This document shows, piece by piece, positions 1 to 6,752 of a stretch of DNA of 12,078 bases (within the stretch, counting starts at the first letter, position 1; the number at the start of each line of letters is the position of its first letter). This stretch comes from an uncultured Oscillibacter sp. (GTDB lineage: Bacteria > Bacillota_A > Clostridia > Oscillospirales > Oscillospiraceae). The position numbers and the translations under genes are program-made. A model generated the notes under the pieces. That model saw only the letters and a program-made list of their open reading frames with translations, was not told the origin of the DNA and searched no databases. The stretch is from NCBI GenBank assembly GCA_951800675.1, contig CATOKC010000103.1:1-12078 (forward strand), written 5' to 3'.

Positions 1-619
1 GGGCGGGGGAGCCCCCTACCGTAAAGCACTGGTTGTCCACCGCCCGCTGGCGGAAAAGGAGCTCCCAGTGGGCGGGGCCGGTGGTCATATTGAAGGCGGC
101 GGGGACAAAGATGCACCTGGCCCCCCGGAGGCACATGCACCGGGCCAGCTCCTCAAACCGGAAGTCGAAGCAGACGCAAAGGCCCATGGCGCCGAACTCC
201 GTCTCGAAGGTGGTGACGGCATTTCCCGGGGAAAGGACGTCGGACTCCCGGAAGCGCTGGCCTCCCTCCACGTCGATGTCGAAAAGGTGGGCCTTCCGGT
301 GCTTTGCCAGAAGCTCCCCCTTCCGCCCGTAGACGAAGCTGGTGTTATAAACCCGGTCCCCCTCCAGCTCCGGCAGGGAGCCGCCCACCACGTACAGCGC
401 CAGCTCCGCCGCCAGGGCGGACAGGGCCCGCTGAACTTCTCCGCCCTCCGGTTCTCCGTAGGAGCGGAAGCAGGCGTTGTCATAGGGACAGCAGAACATC
501 TCCGGTAGGACGGCGATGTCCGCCCCCCGGGCCTTGGCCTCCCGGAGGCGGAGGCAGGCGGTTTCCAAATTTTCCGATTTGTCCGCCGTGACGGGCATTT
601 GAATCAGCGCGGCGCGCAT
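1..619 (-). CDS. Carbon-nitrogen hydrolase (nitrilase superfamily, Nit2/omega-amidase-like), 3' end outside window
   Basis: The first 206 codons read leftwards off the window edge, so the C-terminus is missing. The nitrilase-fold Glu-Lys-Cys triad is visible: E40 in LPEMFCCPY, K109 in KHRKAHLFD, and C150 in LCVCFDFRF. The stretch YDNACFRSYGEPEGG (residues 46-60) resembles the omega-amidase/Nit2 branch, whose known members hydrolyse the terminal amide of alpha-keto acids such as 2-oxoglutaramate in the cytoplasm; the substrate here is an inference. The ATG at 619 follows AAGGAGGG with a spacing of about 7 bases, and no better start lies upstream. It diverges from the YjbQ gene and shares its palindromic promoter region. 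A normal family member has roughly 260-280 residues, so about a quarter is missing. Confidence 0.9.
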   Translation of the reverse strand, partial: MRAALIQMPVTADKSENLETACLRLREAKARGADIAVLPEMFCCPYDNACFRSYGEPEGGEVQRALSALAAELALYVVGGSLPELEGDRVYNTSFVYGRKGELLAKHRKAHLFDIDVEGGQRFRESDVLSPGNAVTTFETEFGAMGLCVCFDFRFEELARCMCLRGARCIFVPAAFNMTTGPAHWELLFRQRAVDNQCFTVGGSPA

Positions 620-653
620 GGATAGCCCTCCTTTTTGGATTAATACAACATGG

Positions 654-683
654 ATTGTATCACAGGCCGAACCGTGATACAAT
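654..683. promoter_or_regulatory. Symmetric divergent promoter/palindrome between amidohydrolase and yjbQ
   Basis: Two perfect 10-base arms, ATTGTATCAC (654-663) and GTGATACAAT (674-683), flank a 10-base spacer. Reading right, TTGTAT (655-660), 17 bases, then TACAAT (678-683) preceded by TGA forms an extended -10 promoter. By symmetry the same arrangement reads left: TTGTAT at 677-682 and TACAAT at 654-659 on the minus strand. Predicted starts lie about 20-30 bases before each ATG. It could also be an operator for a dimeric regulator. The symmetry is observed; promoter activity is inferred. Confidence 0.7.
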
Positions 684-710
684 ACGGAAAACGAACAAGG
701 AGGCCAAACC

Positions 711-1163
711 ATGGCAGTCTATACGGAGAAGAAAACCTATCAGACCAAAGCCCACATGGGCATGATTGACGTGACGGAGGATTTCCAGCACGCGGTGTCG
801 GCGGCGTGTGAGCGGCACGGCATCTCCGCCGGGACGGTGACGGGCTTCACCACCGGGGGCGTGGCGGGGCTGACCACCCTGGAGTTTGAGCCGGGGATGG
901 TAAACCACGATTTGAAGGCGGCGCTGGACGTGTTTTCCCCCTACCTGGACGAGAAGGGGCACGTGGTGCCCTATTGGCACCACGAGACCTGGCACGACAA
1001 CAACGGCTCCTCCCATATCAAGGCGGCTCTGCTGTCCCCCTTCATCACCGTGCCCTTTGTGGACGGGAAGATCACCGTGGGGCCCTGGCAGAACCTGACC
1101 CTGGTGGAGTGCGATACCCGGAATAGGGTCCGGGACATCGTGTTTCAGGTGATGGGGGAATAA
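711..1163 (+). CDS. yjbQ: YjbQ/UPF0047 family protein (secondary thiamine-phosphate synthase family)
   Basis: The 150-residue product matches the YjbQ family in length and in its signature region: HDNNGSSHIKAALLSP (about residues 94-109), followed by the C-terminal GPWQNLTLVECDTRNR block. The family is a small cytoplasmic beta-sandwich trimer. Its annotation as a thiamine-phosphate synthase rests on weak promiscuous activity of the E. coli protein, so the physiological role is unsettled. The ATG at 711 follows AAGGAGG with a 7-base gap, about 20 bases after the predicted transcription start. It is transcribed alone and stops at a strong hairpin terminator. A thiamine pyrophosphokinase gene lies about 9 kb away in the window; this is too far to imply an operon. 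Confidence 0.9.
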   Translation: MAVYTEKKTYQTKAHMGMIDVTEDFQHAVSAACERHGISAGTVTGFTTGGVAGLTTLEFEPGMVNHDLKAALDVFSPYLDEKGHVVPYWHHETWHDNNGSSHIKAALLSPFITVPFVDGKITVGPWQNLTLVECDTRNRVRDIVFQVMGE

Positions 1164-1165
1164 GC

Positions 1166-1201
1166 GGCGGCGGCGGGAACATTCCCGCCGCCGTCTTTTT
1201 T
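1166..1201 (+). terminator. Rho-independent terminator of yjbQ
   Basis: A GC-rich stem of about 13 pairs (1166-1178 with 1183-1195, loop about ACAT) is followed directly by six T residues (1196-1201). It begins two bases after the yjbQ stop and separates it from the convergent M56 gene, which ends at 1207. On the minus strand the same hairpin lacks a T-run, so termination there would be weak. Confidence 0.9.
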
Positions 1202-1206
1202 ACAGT

Positions 1207-4200
1207 TCAGTCCGCCGCTTCATACCATTCATACACGAAGTCATAGATGGAAGGGCCTTCCACTTTGGGCTGGACCCGGAACCAGAAGGTTTGGTTGTTC
1301 TGCCGGAGCCCTACAAGCGTATTGTGAGGGTTGAAAGTGAAACTTTGCCGGCGGTCCGAGGAGGACAGCTCCAGATCATCGGGGGAACGGGAGTAATAGC
1401 CCGGAGCCAGAGCCCATTCATAGTTTTCCGTAAAGGCTGCTGCATGGTCAAGCTGGTCGGCATTCACCGTGCGGGTCTTCACGTTTTCCTCCCCTTGGGT
1501 GAAGAGGGAAAAGAGCGCAGCGCCATCAGATAACATCTCATCCAGCGTCTCCTGGATGGGGATACTCTGGCCCTCCGCGATCTCGTACCAGGACTGCGCC
1601 AGATAGAAAATGGACGGCGTTCCGGGTGCGGGCTCCGCCCGGAGCCAGACGTCCCTGTCCCAGGTGTGGAGCAGGACCAAATCGCTCTCCGGCCAGAAGC
1701 GGAGGCTCAAGTTCCCGCTCATCATCAGCAGGGACCCGGCGGGCATGCTGCCGGGGTCTTCGGCATAGCTCCAGAGATACTTGTCTGTAAATTCCCCGCT
1801 CCAGTCCGACAGGGCCTGGGGGGCCACATCGTATCGCCCGCCCCCTTCGGAGGCCAGCAGGGTCATGTTAATGGTATCTGCCTCCATAAGATGGTCCATC
1901 ACCGCCTGGGCAAGGCCGGCGGCGGAGATGACGGAGGTTTCCGCTTTTAGGGTGGCGGTGCCCAGGTAAATGGTGTCCAGGGCGGGGATATCCCGGAGCT
2001 TTTGGCGGACAAACTCTTCAGAGAGGGTGAACCTGCCCTCATGCTGGAAGCTGTGGAGATACACGAAGTCCGCGTACGAAACCGCGTCCCCGGAGTGCCA
2101 GGAGGGAACATAGAACATCAGCCAGAGGTCCTGGGAGGAGGGGGCGGCCCAGTGGTCCTGTACCCCCTCGCCCAGCGCCGGGGCGTCCTGGAGCTCCGGC
2201 GTGTGGAACTCGTAGGAGACCTGCTTGAAGACATAGAACTTCCCGTCCACCTCCAGCCCGTGGCTTTCGCCGATATTGGTGATCCGCCAGTCGTCGCAGA
2301 AAACGCCGTCCAGGCGGGAGGCGTGGAACCGCTCCTCCACCGCTGTCAGGGCGGCGTCCTTGACGGTGAACTCCTCGTCGAACCACCCGATCATGTGGTC
2401 CGTGAAATGCCGCTGGTCGTTGTAGACCAGAAGGCTCTCCCCGTCGAAGTACAGCGTCCGGTATTGGTAGGACAGAACCGGAGGTTCCGACGCGCGGAGC
2501 CAGTCGCTAGCCCGGAAGGGCATGGAGCGTGTGGCGGGGTCCCAGCCGTCGAACCAGAAGGCCGTACCTGTGGGCCAGACGGTCCACAGCAGGGGCCGCA
2601 GGTCCGCCTTGCAGTACTTCCCGTCCCGGCGGAAGTAAAAGTGGTCGGCGTACATGTCATTGGAAACCAACTCGTCCACGCCGTCTCCGTCCAGGTCCAT
2701 GCGCTGGGGATAGTCCTCCATCCGGGCCAGGAGGACGGGCCAGCCCTCGTCATTTAAATAATAGTACTCGTGTGTCAGGGTCCGGGGTCCGTCGTTGGCG
2801 TTGTAGGTGATGCAGAAGCCGTCGTGGCCCAGGAGATTGCGGAAGAGGGAGGCGCTGTAGTTCCCGCCCGCGCCGGGGCGGAAGGACCAGAAGGGCGTGG
2901 GCCAGGAGCTCCTGGCCCAGTGCTGGACCCCGGCGAAGACCTCGCCGCCCATGGCGGAGTCCCCGCCTTCAAAGAACATCAGCCCGTAGTCTCCCAGGAC
3001 GTGGTCCGGGTCCTCCAGGCCCCCCAGCATCTTCGGGGAGCCATAGGGGAAGGGAAGCGCCTCCGCCTCTTGGGGCTCATAGGGCTCCAGGCCGTCCAGA
3101 GAGATGGCGACGGCGGCGTTCCAGTCGGGGCGGTCCGCCGGTTTCAGGCTCTCGCAGGAAAGGACCGTCTCCCGGACACGGTCGATTACCTGATTCATCA
3201 GGGACATGCCGGTGGTCTCGCTCCGCTTCACCTCCGGGGCACGGTCGGGGTGGATCAGGCCGTAGTGATATTGTCCGTCACCGCCTAGAATCTCCATGCT
3301 TCGGTCCAGGGTGTCCGTCTCCAAATCCAGCCGGTAGAGGGAGCAGAGCCAGCCCATGGGGTCCGAGAGGCTGGCGGACAGGGAGTAGGACATCCCCCAG
3401 TAGACCCGGAGGAGTTCTCCTTTTTCCAGGTCAAAGAACTCTGGCGGGTTCTCCGGGGTGTAGACGACCAGCTTGGACATAATGCCGCCTTCCGGTCCGC
3501 CGTAGTTTTCCAGCTCCTCCGCCAGAGTGGACACGGCCTCGTCCACGTCGTGGAAGCGGGCCGGTTCGGGGACCGGGGTTTTGGCCCCGGTGAAGGTGAC
3601 GGCGCACACCAGCGCCGCCAGGGCCACGGCGGTGAAGAGGGCCCGGCCCAGATAGACCGGGTTCTCCGCCACGCGGGTGATCCGGTCCTTGAGCTGGCGC
3701 TTTCCCGCCGTCATGGTGGTGGCGGAGAGCAGGGGATTCGCCGGGGCTTTCCGCACGGGGATGAGGGAGAGAAGCGTCCGGCCATAGGGGACCCGCTCCG
3801 CCTCGCCGAGACGGCGGAGGGCCCCCTCGTCACAGGCCAGCTCGCAGTCCGTCCGGGAGGCCAGCGCCGCCCACCAGACCAGGGGGTCGAACCAGTAGAC
3901 GGTCAGGCACACGGCCCGGAGCAGGGACCAGAGGGGGTCCAGGTGCCGGGCGTGGGTTTCCTCGTGGGCCAGGACGTGCCGGAGGCGGTCCGGGCTTTGG
4001 AGAGCGGCGGGGGTCAGGTAAATGGCGGGGCGGAACAGCCCGAAGAGGCAGGGGGAGGGGAGGCCCTCCTCCACCAGATAGACCCGGCGGGGGGAGCCCT
4101 CCACGGGATAGGGCCTCCGGGCCCTGCGGAGCTTTCGCCAGAAGAGAAGATTGGAGAGGACCAGCCAGCAGGTCATGACGGCACAGCCGGCGTACCAGAT

Positions 4201-4608
4201 AGGGAGCAGCAGGTCCGACAGGGCAATCTGCCGCTGATAGGTCCCAACGCCTTCCGCCGGGTTTCCCATGGCATCCTGGTAGTCAAAAGCGTAGGTGCTG
4301 TCCGGCGTGGCGGGGCCGACGGCCACCGGCGGAGCGTTGTGCGCTCCGTAAAGATAGCCGCCGTCTGTCCTCCGGGGTGTTACGGAGTCCGGTGCGATGT
4401 ACAGGGCCTCTACCCGGTCCGCCGCGGGCTTCGCCGCCGTCAGCAGGCTGAAGCCCGCCGCCGGGAGGTTCACCGGCACCAGCAGCCGTAGCAGCACCAA
4501 CCCCCAGAGGGCGTACTGGGCCCGGCGGGAGAGGACCTTCCGAAACAGCCGCCGGAGGGCCAGCAGCGCCAGAATCAGCGCCGAGGAGGTCAGCAGGATT
4601 TCCTTCAT
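1207..4608 (-). CDS. M56-family (BlaR1/MecR1-like) membrane metallopeptidase with very large extracytoplasmic region
   Basis: Of the 1133 residues, the first ~345 form a BlaR1-type unit: membrane segments near 2-19, 31-50, 132-157 and 319-340, the zinc motif HEETH (215-219), and a downstream acidic CELACDE motif (255-261) that should hold the third ligand. In BlaR1/MecR1 this protease is triggered by an outer sensor and leads to loss of the BlaI/MecI repressor. Here the BlaI-type gene lies directly upstream with an ATGA overlap (4605-4608), and GGAGGTGAGG inside it precedes this ATG, so the two are translationally coupled. The remaining ~790 residues, predicted outside the membrane, do not look like the penicillin-binding sensor of BlaR1 (about 600 aa in total). 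They include an Asp-rich DLDGDGVDE loop (638-646), likely metal binding, and a C-terminal tandem duplication (about 888-1011 and 1012-1133). The inducing signal is unknown. No beta-lactamase gene is visible in the window. Confidence 0.9.
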   Translation of the reverse strand: MKEILLTSSALILALLALRRLFRKVLSRRAQYALWGLVLLRLLVPVNLPAAGFSLLTAAKPAADRVEALYIAPDSVTPRRTDGGYLYGAHNAPPVAVGPATPDSTYAFDYQDAMGNPAEGVGTYQRQIALSDLLLPIWYAGCAVMTCWLVLSNLLFWRKLRRARRPYPVEGSPRRVYLVEEGLPSPCLFGLFRPAIYLTPAALQSPDRLRHVLAHEETHARHLDPLWSLLRAVCLTVYWFDPLVWWAALASRTDCELACDEGALRRLGEAERVPYGRTLLSLIPVRKAPANPLLSATTMTAGKRQLKDRITRVAENPVYLGRALFTAVALAALVCAVTFTGAKTPVPEPARFHDVDEAVSTLAEELENYGGPEGGIMSKLVVYTPENPPEFFDLEKGELLRVYWGMSYSLSASLSDPMGWLCSLYRLDLETDTLDRSMEILGGDGQYHYGLIHPDRAPEVKRSETTGMSLMNQVIDRVRETVLSCESLKPADRPDWNAAVAISLDGLEPYEPQEAEALPFPYGSPKMLGGLEDPDHVLGDYGLMFFEGGDSAMGGEVFAGVQHWARSSWPTPFWSFRPGAGGNYSASLFRNLLGHDGFCITYNANDGPRTLTHEYYYLNDEGWPVLLARMEDYPQRMDLDGDGVDELVSNDMYADHFYFRRDGKYCKADLRPLLWTVWPTGTAFWFDGWDPATRSMPFRASDWLRASEPPVLSYQYRTLYFDGESLLVYNDQRHFTDHMIGWFDEEFTVKDAALTAVEERFHASRLDGVFCDDWRITNIGESHGLEVDGKFYVFKQVSYEFHTPELQDAPALGEGVQDHWAAPSSQDLWLMFYVPSWHSGDAVSYADFVYLHSFQHEGRFTLSEEFVRQKLRDIPALDTIYLGTATLKAETSVISAAGLAQAVMDHLMEADTINMTLLASEGGGRYDVAPQALSDWSGEFTDKYLWSYAEDPGSMPAGSLLMMSGNLSLRFWPESDLVLLHTWDRDVWLRAEPAPGTPSIFYLAQSWYEIAEGQSIPIQETLDEMLSDGAALFSLFTQGEENVKTRTVNADQLDHAAAFTENYEWALAPGYYSRSPDDLELSSSDRRQSFTFNPHNTLVGLRQNNQTFWFRVQPKVEGPSIYDFVYEWYEAAD

Positions 4609-4982
4609 TTATCCTCACCTCCCGCCTTATCCAGGATGGCGGACAGCTCCGCGATGTCCGATTCGGACAGCCGGCGGCTCTCCACCATGGCGCTCATCAT
4701 CAGCCCCAGGCTGCCGCCGTAGACCTTGGAGAGGAAGCTCTCCGTCTCGTCCCTAGCGGCGTCCCCCCGCCGGAGGGCGGGGTAGTAGCGCTTGGCCTTT
4801 CCGCCCTCCTCGTGGCGGACGGCCCCCTTGGCCTCCAGCCGGGAAAGCATGGTGATCACCGTGTTTTTGCTCCAGCCGGTCTCCTCCCGGAGAGCCGCCG
4901 TCAGCTCTGTGATGGTGCTGGGAGCCCGGTCCCACAGGCGGCGCATCAGCTTCCACTCGCTGTTGGAAAGTTCAATTTTCAT
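4605..4982 (-). CDS. BlaI/MecI/CopY-family transcriptional repressor
   Basis: This is a 125-residue winged-helix repressor of the usual family length. LSNSEWKLMRRLWDRAP (5-21) and the recognition part GWSKNTVITMLSRLEAKGAV (36-55) match the BlaI DNA-binding domain. The C-terminal half (about 75-120) is helical and should dimerise and contain the site cleaved on induction. The ATG at 4982 follows GGGAGGTG with good spacing. It is the first gene of the pair with the M56 protease and probably represses its own promoter through the AGGTA/TACCT sites at 5002-5043. The family is established; the link to a particular antibiotic or cell-envelope stress is not shown by the sequence. Confidence 0.95.
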   Translation of the reverse strand: MKIELSNSEWKLMRRLWDRAPSTITELTAALREETGWSKNTVITMLSRLEAKGAVRHEEGGKAKRYYPALRRGDAARDETESFLSKVYGGSLGLMMSAMVESRRLSESDIAELSAILDKAGGEDK

Positions 4983-5001
4983 GGAAACACCTCCCTTGGT
5001 C

Positions 5002-5052
5002 AGGTATACGTCTGTCTACCTAAAGCGTAACAGAAAGGTAGACATTTGTCAA
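5002..5052 (-). promoter_or_regulatory. Promoter and candidate BlaI operator for the repressor-protease pair
   Basis: On the minus strand a perfect TTGACA (5047-5052) is followed after 17 bases by TACGCT (5024-5029), preceded by TGT as an extended -10. Three AGGTA/TACCT half-sites overlie it: AGGTA 5002-5006, TACCT 5017-5021 and AGGTA 5036-5040. The last two form a perfect 8-base inverted repeat, GTCTACCT (5014-5021) and AGGTAGAC (5036-5043), that flanks the -10. This layout suits autorepression by the BlaI-type protein; binding is inferred. Confidence 0.7.
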
Positions 5053-5140
5053 CCTCAAATTGGTTACAAAATGGAAACGCCCGCCGTCCAAGGACAACGG
5101 GCGCTGATGGTTCAAGAGCAAAGAAAATATTTCCGCTTTT

Positions 5141-5204
5141 TGCCGAAATTTCCAGAGTTTTCTTATGGATTTCGACAGAAAGCCGGAGCGGGACGTGCTA
5201 TCAT
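5141..5204 (+). promoter_or_regulatory. Candidate Spo0A-controlled promoter of the spoIIA operon
   Basis: TGCCGAA (5141-5147) and TTCGACA (5171-5177, i.e. TGTCGAA on the other strand) both fit the TGNCGAA Spo0A box. Downstream, TGC-TATCAT (TATCAT 5199-5204) is an extended sigma-A -10. The second box contains TCGACA, a -35-like hexamer 21 bases from that -10, which is longer than the usual 17. Similar long spacing with an overlapping 0A box is known at B. subtilis spoIIG. A weaker sigma-H-like alternative is AGAGTTT (5154-5160), 14 bases, ACAGAAA (5175-5181). Confidence 0.55.
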
Positions 5205-5217
5205 CAAATTTGAAAAG

Positions 5218-5238
5218 CCCGGCCCATCCGGGGCCGGG
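5218..5238 (+). repeat. GC hairpin in the spoIIAA leader
   Basis: CCCGGCCC (5218-5225) and GGGCCGGG (5231-5238) form a perfect 8-pair stem with a 5-base loop. It would sit a few bases into the transcript if the -10 at 5199 is used. An A-run, not a T-run, follows it on the plus strand, so it is not a standard terminator for spoIIA transcription. Confidence 0.6.
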
Positions 5239-5286
5239 GCAAAAAATGGCGAATTAGGTATATTTTTGACAAAAGAGGGGAACGCT

Positions 5287-5592
5287 ATGGAAATCCTGGC
5301 AAAGAGCGCGGACCGGAACCTGCTGCTGGAGCTCAGCGGGGAGCTGGACCACCACGGGGCCCGGACCGCCCTCCGGGAGATGGAGGAGGCCCTGGACGCG
5401 GCCCTGCCCCGGAAGCTGGTGCTGGATATGTCGGGAGTGACCTTTATGGACAGCTCCGGCATCGCGGTAATTCTCCGGGCCCGGCAGAAGATGCAGCTTC
5501 TGGACGGGGGGCTGCTGGTGCGGGGCGTGCCGCCCCAGGCCCGGCGGGTGCTGGAGGCCGCCGGGGTGAACCGGTTGGTGACGATCAAATAA
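5287..5592 (+). CDS. spoIIAA: Anti-sigma-F factor antagonist SpoIIAA (STAS domain)
   Basis: This is a 101-residue STAS-domain protein, slightly shorter than the B. subtilis protein (117). LVLDMSGVTFMDSSGIAVIL (44-63) is the characteristic core. The serine pair at 56-57 corresponds to the residue phosphorylated by SpoIIAB (Ser58 in B. subtilis). Unphosphorylated SpoIIAA releases sigma-F from SpoIIAB in the forespore. The ATG at 5287 follows GAGGGG (5275-5280). A longer reading upstream in the same frame exists but has no ribosome site and overlaps the repressor gene, so it is rejected. spoIIAB starts 15 bases after its stop. The adjacent order with spoIIAB and sigF makes the call firm. Confidence 0.95.
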   Translation: MEILAKSADRNLLLELSGELDHHGARTALREMEEALDAALPRKLVLDMSGVTFMDSSGIAVILRARQKMQLLDGGLLVRGVPPQARRVLEAAGVNRLVTIK

Positions 5593-5607
5593 GGAGGTTT
5601 TACATAC

Positions 5608-6051
5608 ATGAGGACCAAGGCAATCAATGAGGTCACGATGGACTTTCCCAGCCAGAGCCGGAACGAGAGCTTCGCCCGCTCCGCCGCAGCCTGCTTCGCC
5701 GCCCAGATGGACCCTACCCTCAATGAGCTGGAGGACATCAAAACCGCCGTCAGCGAGGCGGTGACCAACGCCATCGTCCACGGCTACCCGGACGCCATCG
5801 GCGGCGTGACGCTGAAGCTGCGGGTACTGGCGGGGAACGTGCTGGAGCTGACGGTAAAGGACCACGGCCGGGGCATCCCCGATGTGGACAAGGCCCGCCA
5901 GCCCATGTTTACCACCGGAGGGGAGGAGCGCAGCGGCATGGGCTTTACCATCATGGAGAGCTTCATGGATAAGGTGACGGTGCGGTCCGCCGTGAACAAG
6001 GGGACCACGGTGGTGATGCGGAAAAAGCTGGCCCCCCGCGTGAAGAAATGA
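5608..6051 (+). CDS. spoIIAB: Anti-sigma-F factor SpoIIAB (GHKL serine kinase)
   Basis: The 147 residues match the family length (146 in B. subtilis). GHKL kinase motifs are present: the N box SEAVTNAIVHGY (49-60), the G1 box DHGRGIPD (85-92) and the G2 region ERSGMGFTIMESFMD (107-121), which is nearly identical to the Bacillus protein from memory. SpoIIAB binds and inhibits sigma-F before septation and phosphorylates SpoIIAA using ATP. The start at 5608 follows AAGGAGG (5591-5597, overlapping the spoIIAA stop) with a 10-base gap. Its TGA overlaps the sigF ATG (ATGA at 6048-6051), which couples synthesis of the inhibitor to its target. Confidence 0.97.
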   Translation: MRTKAINEVTMDFPSQSRNESFARSAAACFAAQMDPTLNELEDIKTAVSEAVTNAIVHGYPDAIGGVTLKLRVLAGNVLELTVKDHGRGIPDVDKARQPMFTTGGEERSGMGFTIMESFMDKVTVRSAVNKGTTVVMRKKLAPRVKK

Positions 6052-6752
6052 GCGCCGCGCTGGAGCTCCTCCGGGCGGCCCAGCAGGGGGACCGGGACGC
6101 CTGTGAACAGGCGGTCATTGAGAACAACGGCCTGATCTGGAGCGTGGTCCGGCGGTACTACGGCCGGGGCGTGGAGCCGGACGATTTATATCAACTGGGC
6201 TGCCTGGGGTTTTTGAAGGCGGTCCAGGGCTTTGACTTCGATTACGGCACCTGCTTTTCCACCTACGCCGTGCCGAAAATCGCGGGGGAGATCCGCCGCT
6301 TCCTGCGGGACGACGGAGCCGTGAAGGTGGGGCGGAGCATCCGGGAACAGGCCCAGACCCTCTACGCCGCCCGGGAACGTCTCCGCCACCAGCTGGGCCG
6401 GGAGCCGGCCCTGTCGGAGCTGTCGGAGGCAACCGGCCTGACGCCGGAGGAGATCGCCCGGACGGACCTGGCCACCGACGCGCCGGAGTCCCTTCAGCAG
6501 GAGACGGCGGACGGGCTGACCCTGGAGGGGTCCCTGGGCACCGAGGCCCCGGAGGAGGGGCTGGTGGAGCGCATCGCCCTCCGGGAGGCCATCGACCGCC
6601 TGCCGGAAAAGGAGCGGATGACGATTCTCCTCCGCTATTTCAAGGGCCTGACCCAGGAGCAGACGGCCCGGGTGGTGGGGGTGTCCCAGGTGCAGATATC
6701 CCGGCTGGAGCGCCGGGGCCTGAAACGGCTCCGGGAGACGTTCGAGGAATAA
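6048..6752 (+). CDS. sigF: RNA polymerase sporulation sigma factor SigF (SpoIIAC)
   Basis: This 234-residue sigma-70-family factor is a little shorter than B. subtilis sigma-F (255). Region 2 spans about 25-95 (DLYQLGCLGFLKAVQGFD, FSTYAVPKIAGEIRRFLRDD), region 3 about 98-160, and region 4 about 180-232. The region 4 helix-turn-helix is LTQEQTARVVGVSQVQISRL (201-220), close to the sigma-F/G/B group. It has no region 1. It directs early forespore transcription. It is the last gene of the operon. No terminator is visible after its stop, and its last 113 bases are antisense to the 3' end of the convergent DUF4130 gene. Confidence 0.96.
   Translation: MSAALELLRAAQQGDRDACEQAVIENNGLIWSVVRRYYGRGVEPDDLYQLGCLGFLKAVQGFDFDYGTCFSTYAVPKIAGEIRRFLRDDGAVKVGRSIREQAQTLYAARERLRHQLGREPALSELSEATGLTPEEIARTDLATDAPESLQQETADGLTLEGSLGTEAPEEGLVERIALREAIDRLPEKERMTILLRYFKGLTQEQTARVVGVSQVQISRLERRGLKRLRETFEE

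Larger units (their letters stand above)
5044..5286. other. Intergenic region between the BlaI-type gene and spoIIAA
   Basis: The 304 bases from 4983 to 5286 hold no convincing gene. The left part is the BlaI promoter and operator. An interrupted palindrome follows: CGCCCG 5078-5083 with CGGGCG 5098-5103, and GTCC with GGAC inside it. It has no T-tract and no clear role. Two candidate Spo0A boxes, a sigma-A-like -10 and a GC hairpin then lead into spoIIAA. An open frame runs through this region in the spoIIAA frame, but it starts inside the antisense of the repressor gene and lacks a ribosome site. Confidence 0.6.

Noticed and set aside
1166..1195. Bidirectional terminator serving the M56 gene as well
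   Set aside because: The hairpin is suitable, but no T-run follows it on the minus strand.
2002..2757. 251-codon open frame on the plus strand
   Set aside because: It is antisense to the M56 protease gene, has no ribosome site and shows no recognisable domain; long shadow frames are expected at this GC content.
3550..4491. 313-codon open frame on the plus strand
   Set aside because: It lies opposite the conserved M56 core (HEETH region), is Gly/Arg/Pro-rich and low in complexity, and lacks a start signal.
5228..5254. Sigma-H promoter using GGCGAAT (5248-5254)
   Set aside because: The -10 fits, but the -35 position is the GC hairpin, with no AGGAWWW-like sequence.
4792..5286. Upstream in-frame extension of spoIIAA
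   Set aside because: It begins antisense to the repressor gene and crosses the BlaI promoter; SpoIIAA homology and a ribosome site both place the start at 5287.
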